Part shown: positions 32,913-41,037 of the stretch, in pieces | Position numbering within the stretch: position 1 is the stretch's first letter | Layout: every line of letters begins with the position of its first letter | DNA from: Acidobacteriaceae bacterium | Lineage (GTDB): Bacteria; Acidobacteriota; Terriglobia; Terriglobales; Acidobacteriaceae | Length of the DNA stretch: 44,479 nucleotides | Direction: 5' to 3' | Assembly: GCA_030037635.1 (NCBI GenBank) | Contig: JASHQH010000245.1 | Coordinates: forward strand, 1 to 44,479 | The notes under the pieces: model-generated | Databases searched by the model: none | The model's input: the letters and a program-made list of their open reading frames with translations, nothing else | What the model was told of the DNA's origin: nothing | Position numbers and translations under genes: made by a program

Positions 32913-34969
32913 GCGGGGTTAGTGCCGGAAGCGGCAAAAAACGCCCCCACATCGGTGATGCTCTGCGTCATGCGGTAGGGCGGCAGCGATTGCAGGAAGA
33001 TCTGGCCGTAGCGCTGCGTGGTGATGCGCGGATCGAGCAGCACCAGCACACCGCGGTCCTCGAGCGAGCGGATCAGCCGCCCGAATCCCTGCTTGAGCGT
33101 GAGCACGGCTTCGGGAACCTGGTAATCGAAAAAAGGGCGCCCTCCGGACTCTTCGATAGCTTTCATGCGCGCCTGCACCACGGGGTCGCTGGGAACAGCG
33201 AAGGGCAAACGGTCGATGATCACGCAGCTCAGCGCTTCGCCCTGCACGTCGACGCCCTGCCAGAAGCTGGCTGTGCCGAAGAGCACTGCATTGGGCGTGG
33301 ATCGGAACTCCTCCAGAAGGGCTTTGCGGGGTGCCGTGCCGTGCAGCAGCAGGGGAAAGTCCAGCACCGGCATCAGGCGATCGTAGAGGGCGCGCATTTG
33401 CGCGTAGCTGGTAAACAAGCAAAAAGCGCGGCCGCGCGTGATGCGCAGTACGCGTTCGATGGTGGCAGCGGCCGCGCTTTGAAACTCCTCCGAGCGCGGG
33501 TCGGGCATTTGCCGCGGCAGGTAGAGCAGCGCCTGGCGTTCGTAGCGGAAATGCGAGGGCACGACGAGCTCGCGGCTATCGGTAAGGCCGAGGCGGCTGC
33601 GCAGGTGCTGGAAACCGCCTTGCACCGTAAGCGTGGCTGAAGTAAGCACCACAGTGGGAATGCGGTCGAAGACCAGTTCGCGCAGCAGTTCCGACACATC
33701 GATGGGCGTGGCCTGCAGAAATGTGGTCGTCCCAGCGCCGCGGGTGCGCGGCGCAGCACTGCGTGGAGCAGCCTTTGGGGGGAGATTTGAGCCGGATTTG
33801 GAGCCCCCTCCACGCCGCTCCAGCCAGAAAACCATGTTGGAGACGTTGGACTCGAGCATGAACTGGAGGTCGCTGCGCAGGCTCTCGGCGCGAGCGCTGA
33901 GTCCCGGCGCCTCATCCGCGTCGGTAAGGCGCTCAAGCTCCGATTCAAGCAGCTTCAGCGTGGTGGTCACGGCTAGATAGAGGTCGCCGGAGGATTCGAG
34001 GAATTCCTGGCGCTCAACGAAGGGATGGCGGCCGTCGCCGGCGACGGGCAGCGCAGCAAAAAACAGCCGTGCCCGCTCGCGAAGCTGAAGCGCGAGCGCG
34101 GGCAGTTGCGACGACCCTGCCTTGCCGCGCAGCAGCACATCGGTATCGCGTGCTAAGTCCTCGACACGGGCATTGGAAAGTGACCGGCCGAAGTATTGCG
34201 AGGCGGCTTCTTCCAGCTCGTGCGCCTCGTCGAAGATGACGGCGGCGGCATCGGGAAGGATGCCGGCGTCGGGAGCGGCGCCCGCCATCTCGCGGACGGC
34301 GGCATCGGCGAAAAACAGGTGGTGGTTGACGATGATGAGGTCGGCTTCCTGCGCGCGCCGCCGCATCTCGGTGATGAAGCAGCGGCGATAGTCGGGGCAG
34401 GTTGATCCCAGGCAGGCTTCGGAGCGCGCGTCGAGCTTGTGCCACAGCGCGCTGGTCTCGGGCAACGCGGAAAGCTCGGCGCGATCGCCAGTCTCGGTGA
34501 TGCGCTCCCACTGGGCGATCTGCTGGTACTCGTCGATCTCGTCCAATCCCGACAAAACGGGCTGGTCGCGCAGCGCGTAAAGTTTGCGGCGGCACAAGTA
34601 GTTGGCGCGGCCCTTCATGTAGCAGACGCGGAGTTCGCCGAGGAGGCTTTCGAGAAAAGGCACGTCGCGAAAGTAGAGCTGGTCCTGAAGGGCCTTGGTG
34701 CCGGTGGAGACGATAACGCGCTGGCCAGTGCGCAGCGCGGGCAACAGGTAGGCGAGCGTCTTGCCGGTGCCGGTGCCGGCTTCGACGATGAGATGACGGC
34801 GCTCGGCAAGTGCGCGTTCCACCGCCTTGGCCATCTCGTACTGCCCGGGGCGATGCTCGTAGGGCAGAGGCGAGCGAGCCAGGATGCCGCCCGGCGCGAA
34901 GAATTCGTGCAAGGTTGGGAGGGCCCGGGCTGAGGTGTCGGTGGAGGGCATGGAAAGCGCTGTTTCCAT
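32909..34969 (-). CDS. DinG/YoaA-type ATP-dependent DNA helicase (XPD-like, Fe-S)
   Basis: The 686-residue superfamily-2 helicase has Walker A AGTGTGKT (about 64-71) and Walker B DEAH (247-250). Four cysteines between motifs Ia and II (Cys126, 186, 191 and 197; as YLCRRK and ACLGSTCPDYRRCF) match the Fe-S cluster of DinG/XPD proteins. The second domain contains LTSATLTVQGGFQHLRSRLG, FWQGVDVQGEALSCVIIDRL and GFGRLIRSLEDRGVLVLLD (motif VI). The family unwinds forked DNA and R-loops in repair. ATG 34969 was chosen; 34951 is also possible, whereas the TTG at 34987 adds no family sequence. Confidence 0.93.
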   Translation of the reverse strand: METALSMPSTDTSARALPTLHEFFAPGGILARSPLPYEHRPGQYEMAKAVERALAERRHLIVEAGTGTGKTLAYLLPALRTGQRVIVSTGTKALQDQLYFRDVPFLESLLGELRVCYMKGRANYLCRRKLYALRDQPVLSGLDEIDEYQQIAQWERITETGDRAELSALPETSALWHKLDARSEACLGSTCPDYRRCFITEMRRRAQEADLIIVNHHLFFADAAVREMAGAAPDAGILPDAAAVIFDEAHELEEAASQYFGRSLSNARVEDLARDTDVLLRGKAGSSQLPALALQLRERARLFFAALPVAGDGRHPFVERQEFLESSGDLYLAVTTTLKLLESELERLTDADEAPGLSARAESLRSDLQFMLESNVSNMVFWLERRGGGSKSGSNLPPKAAPRSAAPRTRGAGTTTFLQATPIDVSELLRELVFDRIPTVVLTSATLTVQGGFQHLRSRLGLTDSRELVVPSHFRYERQALLYLPRQMPDPRSEEFQSAAAATIERVLRITRGRAFCLFTSYAQMRALYDRLMPVLDFPLLLHGTAPRKALLEEFRSTPNAVLFGTASFWQGVDVQGEALSCVIIDRLPFAVPSDPVVQARMKAIEESGGRPFFDYQVPEAVLTLKQGFGRLIRSLEDRGVLVLLDPRITTQRYGQIFLQSLPPYRMTQSITDVGAFFAASGTNPA

Positions 34970-35077
34970 GATAAGGACAGGGGGCAAGGGAACAAGAAAG
35001 CAGGGACCAGGGAGCCAGGAGGTGAGGGACTATGTGGGAACCGGAGCGGGGCGTGATGGCGGGCGAGCTAGCCGAGG

Positions 35078-35329
35078 TCAGTGTCCTTGCCGGAAGCCCG
35101 CGGTGTGATATTCGTCGGCGGGCAGGACCTCGCTGTGGCGCGAATCGAGCCATTGGTCGATGAGGAGCACCGCGTCGGGATCGGAAGCGGCTTCTTCGTC
35201 GATGCTCTGCGCGGTTTTGAGCAGCCGCTTGCGGGCTTCGGCGGCGCGCTCAGCGGCCGTGGCGCGCTGGTTGCCTGCCGCGTAGGCACTCAAAGGATGT
35301 TGGCCGATCGCCGCGGGATGAACGTGCAT
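35078..35329 (-). CDS. Small hypothetical protein
   Basis: The 83-residue protein is charged and Ala-rich (ATAAERAAEARKRLLKTAQS, then DPDAVLLIDQWLDSRHSEVL) with a probable single amphipathic helix in its middle third. No family was recognised. It is taken as real because GGAGG sits seven bases upstream of the ATG and codon use follows its neighbours. It lies between the helicase and der, divergent from der. A structural or regulatory role is possible, but nothing in sequence shows it. Confidence 0.65.
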   Translation of the reverse strand: MHVHPAAIGQHPLSAYAAGNQRATAAERAAEARKRLLKTAQSIDEEAASDPDAVLLIDQWLDSRHSEVLPADEYHTAGFRQGH

Positions 35330-35511
35330 GGCTCGCCTCCGGCGAGGCGTGACGCAATTTGAATGCCCGATTGGCGGGGCCGAGGTAAGGAAACTCTCAG
35401 GCGGCCAGAGAGGCGGTCAAGATTGACCCATCCGCAGTGACAAAAGATACTGAGGCAGGACTGAGCCGCTATTCCATGAGGATTCTGGCTCGCGATTCCA
35501 GGAGAGACACC

Positions 35512-37092
35512 TTGCCGACGCGCCGCAAATCGGTTGCACCGACGCCAGCGGGACGCCCGCCTGACCGCGGTGAACCGCTGATTGCCATTGTGGGGCGGCC
35601 CAACGTGGGCAAGAGCACGCTGTTCAACCGGCTTACGGGCCGGCGGCGTTCGATTGTGGGCGACGAGCCGGGGATCACGCGCGATCGGATCTACGGCGAA
35701 TGCGATTGGGCGGGGCGGCGGTTCCGCGCGGTGGATACCGGCGGAATTGTGCCGGACGATCGCGGCCTGATAGCGGCAGAGATTTTTGCGCAGGCGCGGG
35801 TGGCATTGGAAGAGGCTGACGTGCTGGTGATGGTGGTAGATGCGAGAACGGAGATGGCCAAGCCCGACTACGATCTGGCCCGGCTGCTCGAACGCCTGAA
35901 GAAGCCGCTCTTCCTGGCCGTGAACAAGGTGGAAGGCGAGGCATTGGCGGCGGAGGCAGAGAATTTTCGGCGGCTGGGGATTCGTGAGGTGTTTGCCATC
36001 AGCTCGGAGCACGGGCGGGGCGTGGCCGAGCTGCTGGACGCGATTGCGGAGAAGACAGGGAACAGGGATCAGGGATCAGGGAATAGCAAACAGCGAGTCA
36101 GCGGGTTAGCGAGTCAGCAAGTCGGCGCCGAGGCTGCGTCGGAAGAGATCGAGGAAGCGATCGAGGACGAGATTGAGGAAGGCGGACCGCTGGTTCCCGG
36201 TGGAAAGCCGGCGCGAGCGCAGAAACGAATGCGCACACATGGGGAGTTTGAACAGCGCGAAACGTCGGTGGCGATTATCGGGCGGCCCAATGTTGGCAAG
36301 AGCACGCTGCTCAACGCCCTTACGGGAACGAGGCGGGCCATCGTTTCACCGGTTGCGGGGACGACGCGCGACGCGGTCGACGAAGTGGTGGAATTCGAGG
36401 GCCAGACGCTGCGCTTTGTAGACACCGCGGGGATTCGCCGCAAGGGCAAGACCAGGCTGATGGCGGAAAAGCTGAGCGTGGTGATGGCGCGGAAGCATCT
36501 TGAGGCTGCGGACGTAGCGCTGCTGGTGATCGACGCCACCGAAGGCGTGACGGCGAGCGACGCGACCATTGGCGGATATGCGCACGAGAGCGGGCGCAGT
36601 GTGATCATCATCGTGAACAAGTGGGACGCGGTGACGACGGGACGCAAAGACGGGAAACAGCCGGCGGACCGTGCGATCTTCGAGCGGCAACTGCGCGCCA
36701 CGCTCAAGTATCTGGACTACGCGCCGGTGATTTTTCTTTCCGCGCTCGAAGGAACGGGGCCGGAGCGCAAAGGCATGGCGCGCGCGCTGCGCGAAGTAGT
36801 GACGGTGGCTAAAGAGCGGCGCAAGCGCGTGTCGACCGGCGCGATGAACCGGTTCCTGGAGCGGATCGACTTTCAGCGCGCGCCGGTGCCCATGGCGAAG
36901 CGCGTGCGCATCTTTTATATGACGCAGGCGGCGGTGGCCCCGCCAACATTCGTGCTGTTTACCGATCGCGGGGTGAAACTGCACTTCGCGTTCGAGCGCT
37001 TTTTAGAGAACAAGGTCCGCGCGGCGTTCGGATTCAAGGGAACACCGATCTGGTTCAAGGTGAGGCCGCGGAACGCGGCCACTGGTCGGTGA
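35512..37092 (+). CDS. der: Ribosome-assembly GTPase Der (EngA)
   Basis: The 526-residue protein has two tandem GTPase domains: G1 motifs GRPNVGKST occur twice (about residues 28-36 and 257-265), G3 as DTGGI and DTAGI, and G4 as NKVE and NKWD. A C-terminal KH-like domain follows (FYMTQAAVAPPTFVLFTDRG). Der drives 50S assembly. The TTG at 35512 was chosen because AGGAGAG lies six bases upstream; GTG 35437 and ATG 35476 lack a ribosome site. An unusual insertion between the two G domains (about 183-203, NRDQGSGNSKQRVSGLASQQ) is encoded by word-like DNA repeats. The acidic stretch EEIEEAIEDEIEE that follows is typical of linkers. Confidence 0.94.
   Translation: MPTRRKSVAPTPAGRPPDRGEPLIAIVGRPNVGKSTLFNRLTGRRRSIVGDEPGITRDRIYGECDWAGRRFRAVDTGGIVPDDRGLIAAEIFAQARVALEEADVLVMVVDARTEMAKPDYDLARLLERLKKPLFLAVNKVEGEALAAEAENFRRLGIREVFAISSEHGRGVAELLDAIAEKTGNRDQGSGNSKQRVSGLASQQVGAEAASEEIEEAIEDEIEEGGPLVPGGKPARAQKRMRTHGEFEQRETSVAIIGRPNVGKSTLLNALTGTRRAIVSPVAGTTRDAVDEVVEFEGQTLRFVDTAGIRRKGKTRLMAEKLSVVMARKHLEAADVALLVIDATEGVTASDATIGGYAHESGRSVIIIVNKWDAVTTGRKDGKQPADRAIFERQLRATLKYLDYAPVIFLSALEGTGPERKGMARALREVVTVAKERRKRVSTGAMNRFLERIDFQRAPVPMAKRVRIFYMTQAAVAPPTFVLFTDRGVKLHFAFERFLENKVRAAFGFKGTPIWFKVRPRNAATGR
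36056..36120 (+). repeat. Word-like repeats inserted in the der linker
   Basis: CAGGGATCAGGGATCAGGGA (36063-36082) is followed by the 11-mer AGCGAGTCAGC at 36092-36102 and again at 36108-36118. The sequence is read through in frame by der. Similar strings elsewhere in the window lie between genes (37922-37945, 34976-35015, 738-774). Confidence 0.7.
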
Positions 37093-37192
37093 TCAGTGGT
37101 CAGCGGTCCGATGGATCCAGCGGAGGGCCCTCGGTAAGCGCAGTAAAATAAAGGCAAGACGACTCGCATTTCCCCGTTCGAGGAAAAGACAC

Positions 37193-37921
37193 ATGCAGTA
37201 TTTGAACCGCGAAGTTCTCGAAAGCCTCTCCGCGGAAAGGTTTCAAAAGGCGCAGCCTTATCCCTATGCCCATATCGATCACACGCTGACGGCCGAAGGA
37301 TACCAACGGCTGCGCGAGACATTGCCCGCGGTGGAGAACTTCGAGAAGCACGTGGATATGCGGCGCGGGCACGGACAGATGCCGCACAACCGCTTCATGC
37401 TGCACTACAAGGCGGGGCTGGAATTGCCTGTGCCGTGGCAGGAGTTCCTGGACGAGCTGCGCAGCGACTACTATCAGCAGTTCCTGCGGCGTCTGCTGGG
37501 ACGGCGAATGTATATTCCCACATTTTCCTGGCACTACGCGTGGGAGGGCTGCTCGGTGTCGCCGCATTGCGACGCGGCACGCAAGCGGGCCACGCACATC
37601 TTTCATTTCAACGATGACAAAGATTGGGATCCGGCGTGGGGCGGCCAGACCCTGATTCTGGCGAGCGACAAGCCGATTCCGACGCACTCGGCGCCGACGT
37701 TCGACGAGCTGACGGTGGCGGCAGGGCACGGGCCGGCAGGAAACGGAAGCCTTCTGTTCCAGCGCACGCCGATTTCGTGGCACGGGATGAAGCCGCTGCA
37801 CTGCCCGCCTGGCAAGCTGCGCAAGATTTTTTCGGTCACCCTGAATATTCCCACGTTCCAGGTGTGGTGGCGGAGGGTGCGCGGGAAAGACCCGGATGGT
37901 TTCCGGCTGAAAGCGGCGTGA
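37193..37921 (+). CDS. 2-oxoglutarate/Fe(II)-dependent oxygenase
   Basis: The 242-residue protein has the double-stranded beta-helix signature of 2OG-Fe(II) dioxygenases. The facial triad is His125-x-Asp127 in SVSPHCDAARKRA and His197 in TPISWHGMKPLH; Arg210 in GKLRKIFSVTLN is placed to bind 2-oxoglutarate. FHFNDDKDWDPAWGGQTLIL and GSLLFQR supply the core strands typical of the prolyl-hydroxylase-like subgroup. The substrate (protein, glycan or small molecule) is not evident. GAGGAAA lies eight bases before the ATG. It converges on the M1-like gene 28 bp downstream and begins 100 bp after der. Confidence 0.85.
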   Translation: MQYLNREVLESLSAERFQKAQPYPYAHIDHTLTAEGYQRLRETLPAVENFEKHVDMRRGHGQMPHNRFMLHYKAGLELPVPWQEFLDELRSDYYQQFLRRLLGRRMYIPTFSWHYAWEGCSVSPHCDAARKRATHIFHFNDDKDWDPAWGGQTLILASDKPIPTHSAPTFDELTVAAGHGPAGNGSLLFQRTPISWHGMKPLHCPPGKLRKIFSVTLNIPTFQVWWRRVRGKDPDGFRLKAA

Positions 37922-37949
37922 AGAGACAGGGATTAGGGAATAGAAAGCT

Positions 37950-40136
37950 TTAGGGAACGGAAAGCTTGCGGATATGCACGCTGGCCTCCGTCTCCGGCAC
38001 GGTGCCGTCGTTGGCCTGCACTTCGGCCGGTTTGCCCTGGATGAGAATGCGCACCGTGGCCTTGCTGCGCGCGGGAACGAGAACGCGCTGAGTGACCGAC
38101 GTGAGCGCGTTGCGCACGGTGACGGGAATCTCGGCTGCCGCGTAGCCGGAGTTGGACAAATCGACGGCGACGAGCCAACTGTTTTCGTCAGGTCCGGCGG
38201 TGGTGGGGCTTTCGGTCGAATTACCCGCTGGCGGGGCTTTATGAGGCGTGGGGGCAGTTCCGGGAACCGCGGCTGGAGTGACGTAGACGTTGTCGATGGC
38301 GATGTCGGGCAGGCCCTTGTCGGAATCGATCCAATCGGAGAAAAACCAGGAAAGATCGTCGCTCGGGTCGGCCTGGTTGAGCAGCTTTTCGAAGGAACCT
38401 GGGCCTGAGGCCCCCCGCGGCGACGAGGACCTGTCGCCGGGGACCCCGGGTATCGGGCCGAGACCGAGGGCGGCATCCTGCTGCGGATCGTAGGCGCGTA
38501 GAGCAGCCGAGAGCGCGGGATCGCCGGCCAGATCGCGCAGCATCCAGAAAACGTAGGCGGCCTTGGTGCGGTAGTAAGCCGGCGCGATGGCCTGAGCGAG
38601 CGGCTGGCCGGGGCTTTCGCCGGGGCTTGATGGCTCAGCCAGCGCGAGCGCGGTGCGGCCCGACTCGAGGGCTTCAAGAGCCTTTTCGCGGCCCGACTGT
38701 TTTTCAAGCCACAAAGTTCCCATGAAGTCGGCGACACTCTCGTTGAGCCATGCGCGCGGCGACGACATCCACGCTTGGGTGAGCGCGTGCACGAGGATGC
38801 CTTCGAGCTGATCGGGCGGGGCCGCGCGAATGGCGGTAACGAGAAGCGCCCCGGTTTCGAAGGGCGCGTCCTGGGAGTCGGGCAGATCGAGGATGGTGAG
38901 CTGTGAGCGCGGTTGCTGTCCGAGCCATCCCTGAAGAAATGGCGTGACCTTGGCGGCCGCATCGGCCCAGGCCTGCCACGCTGGAGACGAAGAACCGTTT
39001 TCGGGGGACTGCTGGGCAGCAGGAGGGGCTTCGACGGCAGGATCGTATTCAGAGTCGGGCAACGTGTAGAGCGTGGTGTTCGTTGCCGCGTGGGGAGTGC
39101 GCACGGCGAGGAAGAGGCTGGGCGCTTCAAATCCGAGCTCGGGTGCGTCGACCGAAGCCGTGGCGACGCCGGCAATTTCAGGGCCGGGCGTGGTGGGTTC
39201 TGTAACGGTAAGGGGCGCGGGACGGCCATTGATGAGAGCCACGGTGGGCGTGTGGTCGCGGGGAAATTCCATGGTGAAGCGCAAGCGGAAGTGCGCGGCA
39301 GACATGCGCAGCTTGTGCTCGCCCATCTCGTCGAAGACGCGCGCGCCGTCGCTCAGGATGACTGGAACGGCGGAGGCGGGATACCACACGACGTTGCCGA
39401 AGCCGCGCAGGCCGGTGAAGTCGAGGCCGATCGCATCCCAGTCGGAGTGGAGAGCGAGGTCGCTGGGCGTGCCGATGGCGATCAGGCGCTGCGCAGAAGG
39501 AGCGATGACGCCGGAGTAGGTGACGTCGAGCTGGAGGGTTGCGCCGGGTGCGAGCGGCTCCTTGAGCGGAACCGCGGCTTCGTGGAGCTGGCCGGTGTGG
39601 TCCACGTCGGAGTTGAGCGTAGCGACGGTGAAGGGCACATCGCGGCCCGCAATGCGGATGCGCTCCCAGTTGAGCTGCGAAGAGATTTGCAGCGGAATGT
39701 GAGCCAGAGGCGACTTGCCGTCGTTGCGAACGGTAACCAGGGCGCGTGCGGCGAACTGCTGCTCGGCTGTGCGCAGATGCACGTCCATGTCGAAGGCGGT
39801 GAAGGCGACGGCCTGGCGCTCGTCGTCGGTAGCCGTAGGCGCGGTGACAGCTTTGCCGGTGCTTTGCCCCGCGGCGGGACCGGCGATGGTAGTGGTCTGG
39901 CCCGATTCGTCGGTGGAGCGGGAGAAGATGACGGTGCCGTGGGGTTGTGGCTGCTGGGGCGCGGCGGGAGGGCTTTGCGCAGCGGCGAGAGCGGAAAAAG
40001 TGATTGAGGCCAAGGCCGCGAGACTTGTTGTGCGGGCGTGGCGAAAGGCAAATGCAGATCCTTCGACTCCCTCGCGCTTCGCGCTTGGTCGGTCAGGATG
40101 ACCCCCGAAATTGAATTTGGCAGGAGCCAAGGTCAT
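37950..40136 (-). CDS. M1-peptidase-like secreted protein with lost HEXXH motif
   Basis: The 728-residue exported protein has the M1 aminopeptidase order: an N-terminal beta-saddle domain (FDMDVHLRTAEQQFAARALV), then the central peptidase-like domain, then the helical end. Where active enzymes have HEXXH-x18-E, this one has HALTQ (about 450-454) in ILVHALTQAW, while the distal AWLNESVADF (Glu466) is kept. The first zinc ligand remains, but the catalytic glutamate and second histidine are gone, so peptidase activity is unlikely. The ATG at 40136 overlaps the rlmB stop (ATGA), which fixes the start. The N-terminal leader before the signal helix (TSLAALASITFSALAAAQ) is encoded by repeat B, and residues about 561-580 by repeat A. 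Confidence 0.85.
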   Translation of the reverse strand: MTLAPAKFNFGGHPDRPSAKREGVEGSAFAFRHARTTSLAALASITFSALAAAQSPPAAPQQPQPHGTVIFSRSTDESGQTTTIAGPAAGQSTGKAVTAPTATDDERQAVAFTAFDMDVHLRTAEQQFAARALVTVRNDGKSPLAHIPLQISSQLNWERIRIAGRDVPFTVATLNSDVDHTGQLHEAAVPLKEPLAPGATLQLDVTYSGVIAPSAQRLIAIGTPSDLALHSDWDAIGLDFTGLRGFGNVVWYPASAVPVILSDGARVFDEMGEHKLRMSAAHFRLRFTMEFPRDHTPTVALINGRPAPLTVTEPTTPGPEIAGVATASVDAPELGFEAPSLFLAVRTPHAATNTTLYTLPDSEYDPAVEAPPAAQQSPENGSSSPAWQAWADAAAKVTPFLQGWLGQQPRSQLTILDLPDSQDAPFETGALLVTAIRAAPPDQLEGILVHALTQAWMSSPRAWLNESVADFMGTLWLEKQSGREKALEALESGRTALALAEPSSPGESPGQPLAQAIAPAYYRTKAAYVFWMLRDLAGDPALSAALRAYDPQQDAALGLGPIPGVPGDRSSSPRGASGPGSFEKLLNQADPSDDLSWFFSDWIDSDKGLPDIAIDNVYVTPAAVPGTAPTPHKAPPAGNSTESPTTAGPDENSWLVAVDLSNSGYAAAEIPVTVRNALTSVTQRVLVPARSKATVRILIQGKPAEVQANDGTVPETEASVHIRKLSVP
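38413..38450. repeat. Palindromic repeat family A, copy 2, inside a coding sequence
   Basis: CCGCGGCGAC (38415-38424) pairs with GTCGCCGGGG (38433-38442) with one mismatch around GAGGACCT, and is followed by ACCCCGGG. The loop is nearly the same as in copy 1 (GAAGACCT). In the M1-like gene it is read as part of IPGVPGDRSSSPRGASGPG. Confidence 0.75.
40050..40102 (-). repeat. Palindromic repeat family B, copy 3, inside the M1-like leader
   Basis: The plus strand reads AAATGCAGATCCTTCGACTC, then a short GCGC/GCGC hairpin (around 40074-40084), then GGTCAGGATGAC. It shares both ends with copies 1 and 2. It is translated in the M1-like protein as GHPDRPSAKREGVEGSAFAF. Confidence 0.8.
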
Positions 40137-40960
40137 GAACCGAGGCCTTTCCGTTTTTTCGGTTCGGCGTTTGCGCGTTCCCACCCTTTCGCCGGTTCTT
40201 TGGCGACAGGATCGGGCACGGAACGGTTGGCCCGCCGCTGGCGAGCGGCCTCATACAGGACCACGGCCCCAGCGGCCGAGACATTGAGCGAGCTGACGCC
40301 GCCGGCCATGGGAATGCGCAGCAGGTGGTCGCAGGTGCGGCGGACGAGATCGTGAAGGCCTGCCCCCTCGCGGCCCAAAACGACGACCAGATCGCCAGTG
40401 AAGTCAAACTGGTCGTAGTCCGTCTCGCCCCGTTCGTTGAGACCTGCGATCCACAGATTGTGGCGCTTCAGTTCTTCGAGGGCGCGCACAAGATTGACCA
40501 CGCGCGCGATGCGCAGGTACTCGGCCGCGCCGGCGCTGGCCTTCACGGCGGCTGCGCTCAAGGGAGCGGCGCGGCGCTCGGTAAGGACTATGCCGTCGGC
40601 GCCGGCGCCATCGGCCACGCGCAGCAGAGCGCCGAGATTTTGCGGATCTTCGACGCCATCGAGCGCCAGGATCAGCCGCGCCGCGTTTTGATTCGCGGCG
40701 GGCGCGAAAAGGTCTTCGAGGGAAAGAAATGACTGGGGATGAACGAGCGCAACCACGCCCTGGTGCGACTGAGTTTTGGAGGCGAGGGTGAGTTGATCGC
40801 GCGTCTGCTCAAGGACGCGAACGCCGGCCTGGCGACATTGGGCTATGATTCGTTCAAGACGCGCGTCGCGGCGTTCGCGTGCCACCAGGACGTGGTCGAA
40901 GCGCCGCTTGCCGGCCTTGAGTGCTTCCTCAACCGGGTGCAGGCCGTAGAGAATTTCCAT
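40133..40960 (-). CDS. rlmB: SpoU/TrmH-family rRNA 2'-O-methyltransferase, RlmB-like
   Basis: The 275-residue protein has a substrate-binding N-domain (MEILYGLHPVEEALKAGKRR) and a knotted SPOUT domain with the three TrmH motifs: ALDGVEDPQNLGALLRVADG, DLVVVLGREGAGL and RIPMAGGVSSLNVSAAGAVV. The N in motif 1 and the S-L-N-V-S of motif 3 are intact, so it should methylate RNA ribose, most likely Gm2251 in 23S rRNA. The ATG at 40960 gives the family N-terminus. A short basic C-terminal tail is extra. It overlaps the M1-like gene by 4 bp. Confidence 0.93.
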   Translation of the reverse strand: MEILYGLHPVEEALKAGKRRFDHVLVARERRDARLERIIAQCRQAGVRVLEQTRDQLTLASKTQSHQGVVALVHPQSFLSLEDLFAPAANQNAARLILALDGVEDPQNLGALLRVADGAGADGIVLTERRAAPLSAAAVKASAGAAEYLRIARVVNLVRALEELKRHNLWIAGLNERGETDYDQFDFTGDLVVVLGREGAGLHDLVRRTCDHLLRIPMAGGVSSLNVSAAGAVVLYEAARQRRANRSVPDPVAKEPAKGWERANAEPKKRKGLGS

Positions 40961-40980
40961 CAATCTCAGTGTACGGCGCG

Positions 40981-41010
40981 AAACACAAAGGGCGCCGTCA
41001 AACGGCGCCC
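40981..41010 (-). terminator. Rho-independent-type terminator of the PDZ gene
   Basis: GGGCGCCGT (40990-40998) and ACGGCGCCC (41002-41010) form a perfect 9-bp stem with a CAA loop. On the minus strand the stem is followed by CTTTGTGTTT. It lies 28 bp after the PDZ gene stop and 30 bp before the rlmB start, so it separates the two transcription units. Confidence 0.75.
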
Positions 41011-41037
41011 AGGTAGGTGAGTGAAGATCGCGCCGCG

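Noticed and set aside
37100..39229. Long minus-strand frame of 709 codons overlapping the M1-like and oxygenase genes
   Set aside because: It is Pro/Arg/Ser-rich and antisense or out of frame to two clear genes, with no recognisable domain.
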